Source: Mariniflexile fucanivorans
Lineage (GTDB): Bacteria > Bacteroidota > Bacteroidia > Flavobacteriales > Flavobacteriaceae
Reading direction: 5' to 3'
Length of the DNA: 64,000 nucleotides
Assembly: GCF_004341235.1 (NCBI RefSeq)
Contig: NZ_SLUP01000001.1
Span: 372,001-436,000 of the forward strand
In this document: positions 1 to 11,969 of the stretch, piece by piece
Position numbering within the stretch: position 1 is the stretch's first letter
How the letters are laid out: each line of letters opens with the position of its first letter
Made by a program: the position numbers and the translations under genes
The notes under the pieces: model-generated
The model's database searches: none
Seen by the model: only the letters and a program-made list of their open reading frames with translations
What the model was told of the DNA's origin: nothing

Positions 1-3000
1 CAGCTTCTTTTATAAATACTCGCTGACTATTATTAAATTCAACAGTGCCATTTCCTACAATTTCAACAACAAAGCCTTGTCCTATAGGCAAGTATTTTGT
101 TGGAGGCAATGTGCCTTCCAATGCACCAGTTGTTGCTCCATATATTCCAACAAACTGAGAAGCTCTTACCGCATCTAAATTATTAACTTGGGCATAGCCT
201 CCTTGGTATTGGTCTAAATAATGAGAATCGCCAGCCCATTGTTGCCATAATTGTAACGTACCGTCTATTACCCCTGCATTATCATTGATAAATTTTTCTA
301 TATCTAAAGCAGATGGATAAGGATTCCCTAATAAATACTCTGTTTTAGAAACAGAACTAACAGATCCTTCACCTCCTTTATCGGTTACATTTACTAAAAT
401 AGTACCGTTATTTGGCTTGCCTTCAAAAATATATTGTTGCTGCAATCCGGCATTCCCAGTACCTTTTTGTGAATAACCTGTTCCAGGCGACAATGATGTT
501 GTTTCTGGGTTTATTGATACCCAATCCCAATAAGTCACACCATTTTTATAGGTGTACAACCAGGTTTTACTTATTTTACCAATTTGGTTATAAGCAGTAG
601 TAAAAGACATATTGAATTTAGATTCATCTTTTAACATATTTAATTTAAAAGCTGAATTGTTAGTGTTACCTGTTGAAGCATTATTATCTATTAAACTTGT
701 AGCTGCTTTGGCCCCTACTGGTGATGACCAATAATTATATCTAAAAGCATTTGATGTTCCTTCTTGTCGTCTCAAGAGTTTTCCATTCTCAGAAGTTACC
801 AAATCACTATTAACAGTTTGTATTAATTGAGAATCATTCATTAAATCTATTGTACCATTTAACTCTAAATACCAAGTGTTTTTAATAAAGTTATCTCCTT
901 CTACTGTTAAAGTTTTATCAGCATCTACTATCAACCCTAGATTAGTATGTGAAATGGATGTTGTAACATCATTTTTTATATGAACAATTGCCCAATCTTT
1001 ATTTTGAATTTCACTAACATCCCAAACATTACCATATAACCAAATATCGTTACTAGACCAATCTCCAGAGGCTTGTGAAACATAAGGTATTGGTGCCGTT
1101 TGTTCATTTAAGTTTGTGATATTATGCATTTGAAGTTCATGATTATTACTTGAATAATCTGCAACAGTATTATTAGCAATATCATTCATTGTATAATAAG
1201 CTTGCAAATTACTCCATGATACTTTTTCAAGTGAACCAAAATCTTGAATTTCTTTTGGCAAAATTTTCCCTTTCACGTTCCCTTCATTATTCTCAATTTC
1301 CTGATACACCATTTGCTGTAATTGGTCATCTGTTAATGCTTTGTTGAACACTCTTACCTCATCCATGTTTCCACGAAAATAATCTGCTCCTGTTGTGCTT
1401 GTATTGGTAGGATATCTGCCAACCACAAACCCTCTTGTAGAATAAATATGTGTACTGCCGTTGAAATTTTTTGTTAATAATTCAGAATTTAGTTTTGAAT
1501 TTGTTGTAGTATTTACTAATTCTCCATTAAGATAAAGTTTTAAAGTTTTTGTAGAAGAATTAAAAACACCAGCAACGTGATACCAACGATCATTTACCAT
1601 TTTAATATTTTTACTAGACGCAGGCTGTACCTGAATATTACTTGGGTTATTACTTCCAGAAGTTATTTGCTTTTGAGTGTAAACCAGAAACGCAGGTGTT
1701 CTAGCTTTTGTAATATACAACCTCACATTTTCTTGCCCAAAAAGGCTGTAATTAGTTGGTAGATTTCCAGCATCATCACTTTCTATTTTTACCCAACCCA
1801 TAATGGTAGATTCAGTCCAGTTTGTAATTAATGAACTGGTATCTAGATAATCATTAACCCCATCAAAATATAGCATAGCTTCAGATGGAACATTAGCAAT
1901 TGTATAAACAGTATCTCTAAAATCTACATCACCACCCGAGTTAACGTCGCCATCTGTATCGGGTAATGACACTGGATTATTTATATTCCCATTAACATCA
2001 GTATAATCTGCAGTGGTGTCGACACTATTATCAAGTCCATCAAAATCAGCATCATTACCTGAAAGCGTTAAACCTGCCTCACTGGTATCATTATCACCTT
2101 CGTTGTCTGAATCTAAATCTAAATAATCTTCATTATCTTCTGCATCGGTATTTATTGGGTTTAATCCCGCAGTATAATTATTATCAACACCACCAGCATT
2201 TATAGAACCAGAAGGTGCCACATACCCAAGGGTTGTTTGAGCCTCAACATTATCTGGAATGCCATCACCATCACTATCTAAATCTAAATAATTTAATATG
2301 TAGTCGGCATCGTCTTTACTTTCTTTAACAACATAATTGGTAACACTATTATTTGCAGAATCCTGAACAGCATCTGGAATTCCATCTGTACCAACACTTC
2401 CATTTACCACACCATTTGTATGAGATTTACCGTGTCCTGCTTCTTCAGCATCAAGGATACCATCATTATCACTATCTAAATCAAAGATATTAGCTATACC
2501 ATCACCATCACTATCAAGATTTGAATTAGTAACCTTTACTGAACCTTCATCGAAATTACCATAATTTGACATGGTAACTACATAAGAGTAAGTTCCAGGA
2601 CTAAGGGTAACCGTACCCTGAACCAACGTCCAAGGTGTTGCGGCCGAAGATCCATTTTGAATTGGAAGTGAAATTGTTCCAGTATTTGCCACTAAAGTAG
2701 CTCCCATAATATTGTTACCTACACCAGAATAAATAGCTATTTTAGCTGTAGCTGTGCTGTTATTATCTCTTGGAGAAAAATACCCTGAATATGTAACATT
2801 GGTTGTTGAATTTATAGAGAAAGACTGGTATATGTCTGCTTCTCCATTGATATCAAAATAATGTTGCTTTTGCCCAACTGTATTTGTATTAGAGTCTGCA
2901 TCAAATGGTGGCCCTCCATTTCCATAATTATATACACCACCATCAACTTGAACTATATTTGGTGAGCCTCCAGACCCTAAACCTCCCGGAATAAGAACCC

Positions 3001-3745
3001 AAGGCAAAATAGTTGTGGCATTTATCCCCTGTGCTGTTAGATTATTTCCATTACTGGTAACAGATACGTTTTCAAAACCACCGTAACTTAGGATATTATT
3101 TTCTTGCTTATCTAAAATTCCATCATTATCATTATCCAAGTCTACTGAATCGAATATGCCATCACCATCTGTGTCAATATTTGACACTAAATTTATTTTA
3201 TAATCCTCAACTTCTCCTACTCCCCAATCGTAATCGCATGATGTGAAATTATTACTTGTGCCATTTCTAAGACCCACTCTTATTCTTGAAAGCCCTGTTT
3301 GCGCCGTTGCAGGCACTGGAATGTTAATAGGAACATTTATAATCTTATTAAACCACCACATATTGGTTGCATTAGTAACGGTAAACAAAAAACGTTCACC
3401 ACTATCCTCAAAATCATCATCGGAATTCTCATTAAAGTTCATCCAAACTGCAATCGTGTTTGAACTTGTATTCCAACCATTAAGGACGATGCTTACTGTT
3501 CCATTAATGGTTTCTCCTACAGTTACATCTGTTGCTGGCACCGAAGAATAATAAGTATAGCCTCCAGTAGACCCAGAACTAGCCATATTAATACTTCCAA
3601 GTTCAACATTAGAAATATAATATGTATTATAATTATTAATATTAGCTGGAGTACAATATTGAGCAAATAAATTACTCGAAAAAAAGGATCCAAAAAAAAG
3701 CAATAATACTATTGCATAACGTGGTCTAACGTAATTTTTTTTCAT
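1..3745 (-). CDS. Giant secreted GEVED / Ca-repeat / LamG protein, 3' end off window (partial)
   Basis: The frame is open from the ATG at 3745 to the left edge, about 1,248 codons without a stop, so the C-terminus is missing. The N-terminus has a signal peptide (MKKNYV, a hydrophobic [11 protein letters not shown] stretch, then LFAQ). A GEVEDY-ending beta domain follows (about residues 40-185), then runs of Asp-rich thrombospondin type 3-like calcium repeats ([20 protein letters not shown] and similar), a further secreted beta region, more Asp-rich repeats, and a LamG/concanavalin-like domain ([36 protein letters not shown]). The last visible part is typical of flavobacterial cell-surface proteins ([26 protein letters not shown]), normally followed by a type 9 secretion sorting domain. 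That domain would lie outside the window. The role is probably cell-surface adhesion or glycan binding; the ligand cannot be deduced. Confidence 0.9.
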   Translation of the reverse strand, partial: MKKNYVRPRYAIVLLLFFGSFFSSNLFAQYCTPANINNYNTYYISNVELGSINMASSGSTGGYTYYSSVPATDVTVGETINGTVSIVLNGWNTSSNTIAVWMNFNENSDDDFEDSGERFLFTVTNATNMWWFNKIINVPINIPVPATAQTGLSRIRVGLRNGTSNNFTSCDYDWGVGEVEDYKINLVSNIDTDGDGIFDSVDLDNDNDGILDKQENNILSYGGFENVSVTSNGNNLTAQGINATTILPWVLIPGGLGSGGSPNIVQVDGGVYNYGNGGPPFDADSNTNTVGQKQHYFDINGEADIYQSFSINSTTNVTYSGYFSPRDNNSTATAKIAIYSGVGNNIMGATLVANTGTISLPIQNGSSAATPWTLVQGTVTLSPGTYSYVVTMSNYGNFDEGSVKVTNSNLDSDGDGIANIFDLDSDNDGILDAEEAGHGKSHTNGVVNGSVGTDGIPDAVQDSANNSVTNYVVKESKDDADYILNYLDLDSDGDGIPDNVEAQTTLGYVAPSGSINAGGVDNNYTAGLNPINTDAEDNEDYLDLDSDNEGDNDTSEAGLTLSGNDADFDGLDNSVDTTADYTDVNGNINNPVSLPDTDGDVNSGGDVDFRDTVYTIANVPSEAMLYFDGVNDYLDTSSLITNWTESTIMGWVKIESDDAGNLPTNYSLFGQENVRLYITKARTPAFLVYTQKQITSGSNNPSNIQVQPASSKNIKMVNDRWYHVAGVFNSSTKTLKLYLNGELVNTTTNSKLNSELLTKNFNGSTHIYSTRGFVVGRYPTNTSTTGADYFRGNMDEVRVFNKALTDDQLQQMVYQEIENNEGNVKGKILPKEIQDFGSLEKVSWSNLQAYYTMNDIANNTVADYSSNNHELQMHNITNLNEQTAPIPYVSQASGDWSSNDIWLYGNVWDVSEIQNKDWAIVHIKNDVTTSISHTNLGLIVDADKTLTVEGDNFIKNTWYLELNGTIDLMNDSQLIQTVNSDLVTSENGKLLRRQEGTSNAFRYNYWSSPVGAKAATSLIDNNASTGNTNNSAFKLNMLKDESKFNMSFTTAYNQIGKISKTWLYTYKNGVTYWDWVSINPETTSLSPGTGYSQKGTGNAGLQQQYIFEGKPNNGTILVNVTDKGGEGSVSSVSKTEYLLGNPYPSALDIEKFINDNAGVIDGTLQLWQQWAGDSHYLDQYQGGYAQVNNLDAVRASQFVGIYGATTGALEGTLPPTKYLPIGQGFVVEIVGNGTVEFNNSQRVFIKEA

Positions 3746-4109
3746 AGGTTATGTATCATTTAATAGTTTGAGGCTATTTAATTTTTAATGATAACAACTT
3801 AAATTTTAGTAAAATGGATTTTTAAAAATCTTTGAGGGAAGATTGTCAATTACATAAATACTTGTAATCAAATACAATGCAAAATTAAACTATATTTTTT
3901 CTTTTTAAATGAATGTTTGTTTTTTTCGATAAAACCTTATAAAAACACTTTTAAATACAATAAAAAAATTAACTCACTAATCAATCGTTTTTGAAATAAT
4001 TAAACAATATTAAATAAAACAAACGACAAAACATAATAAAAACACGATTAAGTGTTTATTTTTTCAGATGAAATGTGACACTTCTAGTATATTAACGCTA
4101 TATTGATTT
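3746..4109. other. AT-rich intergenic region between the giant secreted gene and radA
   Basis: This is 364 bp of very AT-rich DNA between two minus-strand genes. Apart from the TAATTTTG element at 3880-3887 I see no ORF, RNA gene or strong hairpin. Homopolymeric A/T runs dominate 3890-4040. Confidence 0.6.
3880..3887 (-). promoter_or_regulatory. Candidate -7 element TAATTTTG for the giant secreted protein
   Basis: The minus strand reads TAATTTTG, an exact match to the Bacteroidota -7 consensus TAnnTTTG, about 135 bp upstream of the ATG at 3745. No clear TTG -33 element stands at the usual distance, so this is a weak assignment. Confidence 0.35.
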
Positions 4110-5468
4110 TTAAATTAGTTGTTCAACCAAATCTTCAATTTTAGAAATCAATTGAATTTTTATAGAAGTATTTTTTAATGAAATTTTATTGTATTTAGAC
4201 ACAAAAATGGTTGAAAATCCTAATTTTTCAGCTTCTAAAATGCGTTGTTCTACACGTTGTACGGGGCGAATTTCTCCTGAAAGTCCAACTTCGGCAGCAA
4301 AACAAAAGTCTTTTTGCAATGCGACATCTTCATTGGAAGACAAAATAGAGGCAACTACAGCCAAATCAATGGCGGGATCATCAACATTTATACCGCCTGT
4401 GATATTTAAAAATACATCTTTAGCTCCTAAACGGAAACCGGCACGTTTCTCTAAAACCGCCAATAACATATTTAAGCGTTTGGCATTAAACCCCGTGGCG
4501 CTGCGTTGTGGCGTACCGTAAACAGCGGTACTCACTAAGGCTTGGACCTCAATCATTAGTGGACGCATGCCTTCTAAAGTGGCTGCAATGGCGTTACCCG
4601 AAAGTTCTTCGTCTTTTTTTGAAATTAATATTTCTGAAGGGTTTGATACTTCCCGCAAACCAGAACCTTGCATTTCATAAATACCCAATTCATTTGTAGA
4701 ACCGAATCGGTTTTTGTTAGCACGCAAAATTCTAAATACATGGTTTCGGTCGCCTTCAAACTGCAATACCGTATCGACCATATGTTCTAAAATTTTAGGA
4801 CCTGCAATGTTTCCATCTTTAGTAATATGACCAATTAATAATACTGGTGTTGCCGTTTCTTTAGCAAATTTAATAAGCTCGGTGGTGCATTCTTTTATTT
4901 GTGAAATACTTCCAGAAGAGGATTCAATATAATCACTGTGAAGCGTTTGTATAGAATCGATAATTACGATATCGGGTTCTAAAGCTTCAATTTGCTTGAA
5001 AATATTTTGGGTTTTAGTTTCTGTAAGTATGTAACAATTATTATGCTTTGGGTTGATGCGTTCAGCACGCATTTTTATTTGTTTTTGGCTTTCTTCACCC
5101 GAAACATATAAGGTTTTATAGGGTAATTTTAATGAAATTTGAAGTAGTAAGGTGCTTTTCCCTATTCCTGGTTCGCCACCTAAAAGTGTTAACGACCCTG
5201 GAACGATCCCACCACCAAGTACGCGGTTGAATTCACCATCAAATGTATCTAAACGTGCCTCGGTTGATACGTCAATTTCTTGAATCCGCAGTGGTACAGC
5301 CGCTTTTTTTACTGTAGAACTTGGCGATTTCCAATCACTTTTTTCGGGTGTTTGAATCACTTCTTCAACAATGGTATTCCATTCTTTACAAGCGTTACAT
5401 TGCCCTTGCCATTTAGCGTATTGCGAACCGCAGTTCTGACAGAAAAAAGTGGTTTTTACTTTCGCCAT
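4110..5468 (-). CDS. radA: DNA repair protein RadA
   Basis: RadA is a RecA-like ATPase that helps process recombination intermediates by driving branch migration. Visible in order are an N-terminal zinc finger with CxxC pairs at residues 10/13 and 24/27, a Walker A box GGEPGIGKST at about 97-106, the RadA-specific KNRFG motif near residue 250, and a C-terminal Lon-protease-like domain (GGINVDDPAIDLAVV, GEVGLSGEIRPV-like). I chose the ATG at 5468 because the protein then starts MAKVKTTFFCQNCG, the usual family start. An in-frame ATG 17 codons upstream would overlap the preceding gene. The length of 452 aa is normal. It lies 10 bp after the esterase-like gene, probably co-transcribed. Confidence 0.96.
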   Translation of the reverse strand: MAKVKTTFFCQNCGSQYAKWQGQCNACKEWNTIVEEVIQTPEKSDWKSPSSTVKKAAVPLRIQEIDVSTEARLDTFDGEFNRVLGGGIVPGSLTLLGGEPGIGKSTLLLQISLKLPYKTLYVSGEESQKQIKMRAERINPKHNNCYILTETKTQNIFKQIEALEPDIVIIDSIQTLHSDYIESSSGSISQIKECTTELIKFAKETATPVLLIGHITKDGNIAGPKILEHMVDTVLQFEGDRNHVFRILRANKNRFGSTNELGIYEMQGSGLREVSNPSEILISKKDEELSGNAIAATLEGMRPLMIEVQALVSTAVYGTPQRSATGFNAKRLNMLLAVLEKRAGFRLGAKDVFLNITGGINVDDPAIDLAVVASILSSNEDVALQKDFCFAAEVGLSGEIRPVQRVEQRILEAEKLGFSTIFVSKYNKISLKNTSIKIQLISKIEDLVEQLI

Positions 5469-5478
5469 TAATTTATTA

Positions 5479-6627
5479 TTAGTATCCAAAATCTGCTTTA
5501 ATAGATTCTGATTTTTCAAACATTAAATCTTTAGTAATACCCCCTATTTCATCTAAATCGAATGCCGATTGATAGGCTCTCATCGCCTTTTTAGTCTCGC
5601 CAGTTTCTTCGTAAAATCGTGCTAAATAATAATTTCCTAAAAGTGTATCGGGGTATTCATCACGTCCCATCTTTCCTAAAGCTTCATAATATTCAAACTT
5701 CTGTGTTTTCTCAATAGCTGCCGAAATGGCTTTAAAATCATTCACCAAAATTTGCTTTTTTAAACCAAACAATTCATGAATGGTTTTATATTTTTCTTGT
5801 AGATACTCTACAGGTGAACCCTCTAATTTTAGAATGATATTATTATATTCTTCTTTACTTATAGGTTGAAAAATTTTAAATATACCTTCAATAGCATTTG
5901 GAATAGCATGCGTGGGCACTGAATAATGCGAAGGTTTTTCAAAATTATTGAAGTCGTAAACAAGGTATTTATTCTCTAATGCTGAAATATCAGTATTTAA
6001 AGCATCAGTCATTTGTTTAATTGACGCTGTATCGTTATTCGTATTCGCTAAATAGTAAAAAGTTTTAGACGTTATTTTAGCTAATGCATCAGGAATATAA
6101 TTAATCATTTTTGGTGCTGACTCTGGACTTATAACAATGTATCCTTTAAAAACGGGATCTGGTTTTAATAAATAATAATTGATAAAGTTAGCAGTATCAC
6201 CATGCCCTACAGCTACTCTAAAATTAGATGTTCTATATTTTTTTTCTAAATACGGAATAAGTTCCATTCCAATAAATTCGAAAAACTTGGCGCCTTTATC
6301 AATAGGCAATGAGTTTTGTTCGGAATACAAACAATCATCATAACGTTTTTCATATTGGTTGATACCTACTACAATGGCATCTGGCATATCTTCCCAATAG
6401 GTATAATAATCAACATTTCCGGCAACGGCTTCAAACAAATAATCGCCATCCAAAACTATAAACAAAGGGTAGGTTGTTTTACCATCTGCACTATAACCTC
6501 TTGGAAATTGAATTTTTAATTCGCGGGTTTCACCAAGTTTTTCAGACTCTATAGCTTCATACTTTACTTGGGCATTAAAACTATTTATGGAGCAAAGAAT
6601 TAATAAAAAAGAATATAGGTGTTTCAT
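5479..6627 (-). CDS. Secreted esterase-like alpha/beta-hydrolase protein with TPR tail, nucleophile motif degenerate
   Basis: The protein resembles the putative esterase family (esterase D/Fes-like fold). It has a signal peptide (MKHLYSFLLILCSINSFNAQ), a family-typical beginning (LKIQFPRGYSADGKTTYPLFIVLDGDYLF), and a C-terminal tail of about 110 residues with TPR-like helices (YLARFYEETGETKKAMRAYQSAF). Where the family carries the nucleophile elbow GxSxG, this protein reads VGHGDTANF, so the serine is absent. It may be catalytically inactive, act as a binding protein, or use another residue. The start at 6627 puts the signal peptide first; an upstream in-frame ATG at 6651 would only add MKYQIIFK. 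It is directly upstream of radA. Confidence 0.8.
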   Translation of the reverse strand: MKHLYSFLLILCSINSFNAQVKYEAIESEKLGETRELKIQFPRGYSADGKTTYPLFIVLDGDYLFEAVAGNVDYYTYWEDMPDAIVVGINQYEKRYDDCLYSEQNSLPIDKGAKFFEFIGMELIPYLEKKYRTSNFRVAVGHGDTANFINYYLLKPDPVFKGYIVISPESAPKMINYIPDALAKITSKTFYYLANTNNDTASIKQMTDALNTDISALENKYLVYDFNNFEKPSHYSVPTHAIPNAIEGIFKIFQPISKEEYNNIILKLEGSPVEYLQEKYKTIHELFGLKKQILVNDFKAISAAIEKTQKFEYYEALGKMGRDEYPDTLLGNYYLARFYEETGETKKAMRAYQSAFDLDEIGGITKDLMFEKSESIKADFGY

Positions 6628-6696
6628 TTTAAAAATGATTTGATATTTCAACGCAAGGTAAGAAATTAGTTAAAACTAAAAAAAGGGTTTTGGGTG

Positions 6697-7695
6697 TTAG
6701 GTTTTGGGTGTAAGGTTTTGGGATTTTGAATTTTGGATTGGGGTTTTATTACGGTTATAAATAGGCAAATAAATTAAAGATAAGCCTCCAAAAATAACAA
6801 CCATAAGGGTTTGAGACGCCCACATAATCCACCCAAAAGCAATACTGGGTTCTTGCGCAATACCAAATATTGAAAACGCCGCATAAACCGCTAATGGATA
6901 CGAACCAATACCACCATTAGTTGCAGCAATACTGAAGCTTGCAGAAATAAAACCAATAAAAATAGCGCCTATGGAAATACCTTCCAAATCTTCAATAGCC
7001 AGTGATGTTACATAAAACATGAGCACATACATCGCCCAAATAAACAGCGTATGAAAAATAAAAGCCCATTTCTTTTTCATTTTGAAAACACTTAGAGCGC
7101 CTTCAATTAATCCGTTTATGAAATTTTTGATTTTTATCGCTAATTTGGATTTACTTTTCTTTATAAATCTAAAAAAAACAATGCTTAATAAGGCTAAAAC
7201 AACCAACGCCAAAACGATTTTAATGGGATTGAATTTTTCAGCAAAAAAACCATAAATAAAATCAAACTGAAGAAATAACGTTAAGAGAATAATGCCACAC
7301 ATAACAATTAAATCGGCAATACGTTCGGCTACAATGGTTCCAAAGCCTTTTTCAAAAGGCACTTCTTCATAGTTTGCGAGGATGGATGCTCTAACCACTT
7401 CACCTGCACGCGGTATGGTGTAGTTTATTAAATAAGTAGCAAAAACTGCCATAACACTATTGCCAAATTTTATGTTATAACCCATAGGCTCTAACTGAAA
7501 ACGCCAACGGTAGGCACGAGATAAGTGACTTAACAGTCCTAAAAACAAGCCCAAAATAATCCACCAATAATTGGATTTTTGCAAATAACCCCAAATAGCT
7601 TCAATAGAAACTTTAGACAGCGAATACCAAACTAAAAAAACTCCCAATAATAATGGGAGTATAATTTTTAATGCTTTCTTTATGTTTAGGTTCAA
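6697..7695 (-). CDS. Flippase-like / LPG-synthase transmembrane-domain family membrane protein
   Basis: This is an integral membrane protein of 332 aa with about eight hydrophobic helices. The pattern is that of the UPF0104/YbhN, lysylphosphatidylglycerol synthase TM-region family: LSHLSRAYRWRFQLEPMGY, YLINYTIPRAGEVVRASIL, VAERIADLIVM, and a late NGGIGSYPLAVYAAF. The substrate is unknown. The first codon appears to be TTG, 4 bp after the panD stop; no ATG is available in frame near the N-terminus, so this is an unusual start probably coupled to panD translation. The last residues (PIQNSKSQNLTPKT) are encoded by a degenerate T/G-rich repeat at about 6685-6740, so the C-terminal tail may vary between strains. 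Confidence 0.85.
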   Translation of the reverse strand: MNLNIKKALKIILPLLLGVFLVWYSLSKVSIEAIWGYLQKSNYWWIILGLFLGLLSHLSRAYRWRFQLEPMGYNIKFGNSVMAVFATYLINYTIPRAGEVVRASILANYEEVPFEKGFGTIVAERIADLIVMCGIILLTLFLQFDFIYGFFAEKFNPIKIVLALVVLALLSIVFFRFIKKSKSKLAIKIKNFINGLIEGALSVFKMKKKWAFIFHTLFIWAMYVLMFYVTSLAIEDLEGISIGAIFIGFISASFSIAATNGGIGSYPLAVYAAFSIFGIAQEPSIAFGWIMWASQTLMVVIFGGLSLIYLPIYNRNKTPIQNSKSQNLTPKT

Positions 7696-7699
7696 ATGC

Positions 7700-8050
7700 T
7701 TATTTTAACAAGTTTGTTTTCTCGTCTGGAAACACTAATGCGGGTTTAAAAACTTTAGCTTCTTCAAAATCCATGATAGCGTAAGTAATTAATATTAGGG
7801 TATCGCCCACCGAAACTTTTCTGGCAGCAGCACCATTAAGGGTTATTTCACCCGTATTTCTAGGTCCCGGAATACAATAAGTTTCCAAACGCTCGCCATT
7901 ATCATTATTTACAATTTGAACTTTTTCTCCTTGAATAATGTTGGCAGCCTCCATTAAATCTTCATCAATAGTGATACTACCAATGTAGTTGAGTTCTGCA
8001 CCGGTACATTTTACTCTGTGAATTTTAGATTTTACTACGTGTATTTGCAT
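7700..8050 (-). CDS. panD: Aspartate 1-decarboxylase
   Basis: PanD decarboxylates L-aspartate to beta-alanine for pantothenate synthesis. It is made as a pro-enzyme that self-cleaves between Gly24 and Ser25 to create the pyruvoyl group, and both residues are present at exactly 24/25 (YIGSIT). Tyr22 and the later [19 protein letters not shown] segment are also family hallmarks. The length of 116 aa is normal. It lies 13 bp downstream of panC and 4 bp upstream of the flippase-like gene, so the three are probably one operon. Confidence 0.97.
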   Translation of the reverse strand: MQIHVVKSKIHRVKCTGAELNYIGSITIDEDLMEAANIIQGEKVQIVNNDNGERLETYCIPGPRNTGEITLNGAAARKVSVGDTLILITYAIMDFEEAKVFKPALVFPDEKTNLLK

Positions 8051-8063
8051 GTGGCAAAGATAA

Positions 8064-8915
8064 TTAATTTAATGCGATATTATCAATGAGTCTAATATCG
8101 TCTGCATATACGGCTATAAAAGCACGATAGCTTTTTTTGTTTAATTTACGTTTTACAGTTTTTAGGGTTGTGGTGTCTGCAATAATAAAGTATTCTAACT
8201 TTAATAAACCATGGCTTTCAAACTGTTTTTCAACCCATTGCGTTACTTCTATAGCACTTTTTGTGCCAAAACGCATTTTGGCAGCTTCTAATGTTTTATA
8301 GATAAAAGGAGCGGCCTCTTTATAGTCGGGTTTTAATCGGGTATTGCGCGAGCTCATGGCTAAACCAGATGGTTCTCTATAAATAGGACATGGTATAATA
8401 TTAACAGGAATATGATGTTTTTCAACCAACTTTTTTATGATAGCCAATTGCTGAAAATCTTTTTCACCAAAATAAGCATTGCCTGGTTTTACAATATCAA
8501 ACAAACGCTTCACAATAGTACCAACGCCATCAAAATGTCCAATTCTAAATTTACCTTCCATTTCAAACTCTAAACCATCAAAATCGAAGGTTTCAGAAAC
8601 TGTATTTCCGTCATAAACATCATCAACAGTTGGTGCGTAAACCAAAATATGCTCTTTACTAAGTGTTTCTAGTAATTTAACATCTTGATCTAAAGTTCTT
8701 GGGTATTTTACTAAATCTTCTTTATTATCAAATTGTGTTGGATTCACAAAAATACTAACAACCACTTTGTCGTTATCTTTTAATGCTTTTTCAACCAAAG
8801 CCAAGTGCCCATTATGCAATGCGCCCATAGTTGGAACCAGCCCTAAAGTTTGCTTTTCATCTTTAAAAGCATCAATGGCAGTTACAATTTGTTGTTTTTC
8901 TGTGTAAATCTTCAC
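8064..8915 (-). CDS. panC: Pantothenate synthetase (pantoate--beta-alanine ligase)
   Basis: PanC joins pantoate to beta-alanine with ATP. The adenylate-forming HIGH-like signature is at [15 protein letters not shown], followed by [10 protein letters not shown], the pantoate/ATP loop [10 protein letters not shown] and the KMSK-like [12 protein letters not shown]. At 283 aa it is of standard length. Translation appears to start at GTG (8915, MKIYTEKQQ), because no ATG lies in frame just upstream and the N-terminus aligns with the family there. With panD it supplies two adjacent steps of coenzyme A precursor synthesis. Confidence 0.96.
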   Translation of the reverse strand: MKIYTEKQQIVTAIDAFKDEKQTLGLVPTMGALHNGHLALVEKALKDNDKVVVSIFVNPTQFDNKEDLVKYPRTLDQDVKLLETLSKEHILVYAPTVDDVYDGNTVSETFDFDGLEFEMEGKFRIGHFDGVGTIVKRLFDIVKPGNAYFGEKDFQQLAIIKKLVEKHHIPVNIIPCPIYREPSGLAMSSRNTRLKPDYKEAAPFIYKTLEAAKMRFGTKSAIEVTQWVEKQFESHGLLKLEYFIIADTTTLKTVKRKLNKKSYRAFIAVYADDIRLIDNIALN

Positions 8916-8939
8916 CTTTTATAATAAAATTAACGGGTG

Positions 8940-8947
8940 CAAACTTA
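8940..8947 (-). promoter_or_regulatory. -7 element TAAGTTTG for panC-panD operon
   Basis: The minus strand has TAAGTTTG, matching TAnnTTTG, 25 bp upstream of the panC start. It stands back-to-back with a plus-strand element at 8979-8986. Confidence 0.5.
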
Positions 8948-8978
8948 AGATTTTACAATCAATCTGCATAAATTTTTG

Positions 8979-8986
8979 TACTTTTG
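8979..8986 (+). promoter_or_regulatory. -7 element TACTTTTG for the glycogen-synthase-like gene
   Basis: TACTTTTG matches TAnnTTTG exactly and is followed by CG. It would give an mRNA leader of roughly 120 nt before the ATG at 9111. The -33 element is not obvious. Confidence 0.5.
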
Positions 8987-9110
8987 CGTGTTTTTTATTT
9001 CGATTTGCCGAAAGAAAGACATTTATGCAGCACATATTTTCTAAATTTCTTACAAAAAGAAGTTTAAAACTAAGTTGTACGAGATTTATAAAAGCAATAA
9101 AGACGAACAC

Positions 9111-9920
9111 ATGAAAGATAAGAGGATATTATATGTATCATCTGAAGTAGTGCCCTATTTACCAGAAACCGAAATTTCATCCATGTCTTTTGAGGCACCA
9201 AGATTGGTAAATCAACAAGGTGGACAAATAAGGATTTTTATGCCTCGATACGGCAATATAAATGAACGAAGACACCAATTACACGAAGTTATTAGGCTTT
9301 CTGGGATAAATTTAGTGATAAACGATTTAGATATGCCACTCATTATTAAAGTAGCATCTATCCCCAAAGAGCGTATCCAAGTTTATTTTATTGATAATGA
9401 TGAATACTTTAAAAGAAAAGCAACCTTAACCGACGAAGATGGTAAGTTATTTTCCGATAACGACGAACGTGCTATTTTCTTTGCAAAAGGCGTTATTGAA
9501 ACGGTTAAGAAATTAAACTGGTCGCCCGATATTATTCACGTTCATGGCTGGTTAGCTTCTTTACTACCTATCTATCTTAAAGAATACTATAAAGACGAAC
9601 CTTTATTTACCGAAAGTAAAATAGTAACTTCAGTTTACAATCAAAGTTTTAACAATACGTTAAATAAAGATATGTTTAATAAAGTTAAATTTGACAATCT
9701 GGATGAAGATGCCATTAAAGCACTTGAAGAACCATCGTATGTTAACTTAATGAAAGTTGCCATTGATTATTCGGATGCGCTGATAATAGGTTCTGAAACC
9801 ATTCCAGAAGACCTAGAAACCTATTTAAAAGCATCAAATAAACCCGTTTTAGAATACAAAACCAAAGATGAGTTTGGTGAAGCCTACAAAGCATTTTTCA
9901 ATACGAGCGTTTTAAGCTAA
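9111..9920 (+). CDS. Glycogen/starch synthase N-terminal-domain protein (GT5-like, short form)
   Basis: The 269 aa protein begins KRILYVSSEVVPYLPETEIS, the glycogen synthase GT5 N-domain pattern. It continues with GGQIRIFMPRYGNI, YFIDNDEYF, DNDERAIFFAKGVIE and PDIIHVHGWLASLLPIYLK. It stops before the second Rossmann domain that carries the ADP-glucose-binding C-terminal half of a full synthase of about 480 aa. Such half-length proteins recur in Flavobacteriia beside panC and a DUF4270 gene, so this looks like a stable family rather than a recent truncation, but its reaction is unknown. I chose the ATG at 9111; an in-frame ATG at 9075 adds only a non-conserved MYEIYKSNKDEH. Confidence 0.85.
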   Translation: MKDKRILYVSSEVVPYLPETEISSMSFEAPRLVNQQGGQIRIFMPRYGNINERRHQLHEVIRLSGINLVINDLDMPLIIKVASIPKERIQVYFIDNDEYFKRKATLTDEDGKLFSDNDERAIFFAKGVIETVKKLNWSPDIIHVHGWLASLLPIYLKEYYKDEPLFTESKIVTSVYNQSFNNTLNKDMFNKVKFDNLDEDAIKALEEPSYVNLMKVAIDYSDALIIGSETIPEDLETYLKASNKPVLEYKTKDEFGEAYKAFFNTSVLS

Positions 9921-11810
<1,890 letters not shown>

Positions 11811-11969
11811 TTAAAATATAAAAAATTCACACTACGGAAGCATTTTTAAGTGATTTAAAAGTGATTTTTATCGTATAAAATTAGAACTTTATATGATATA
11901 TATCTTTAAATAGTGTTTTATTTTACATATTTGTCTGGAACTAAAATACCAAAAACTAAACTATAAATT

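Noticed and set aside
3243-3551. 102-codon plus-strand open frame at the left of the window
   Set aside because: It lies opposite the GEVED domain of the giant secreted protein, whose frame is convincing across the whole stretch.
6670-6740. GGTTTTGGG-type tandem repeats as a phase-variation tract
   Set aside because: The units are irregular and lie at the extreme 3' end of a gene, where slippage would only change the tail.
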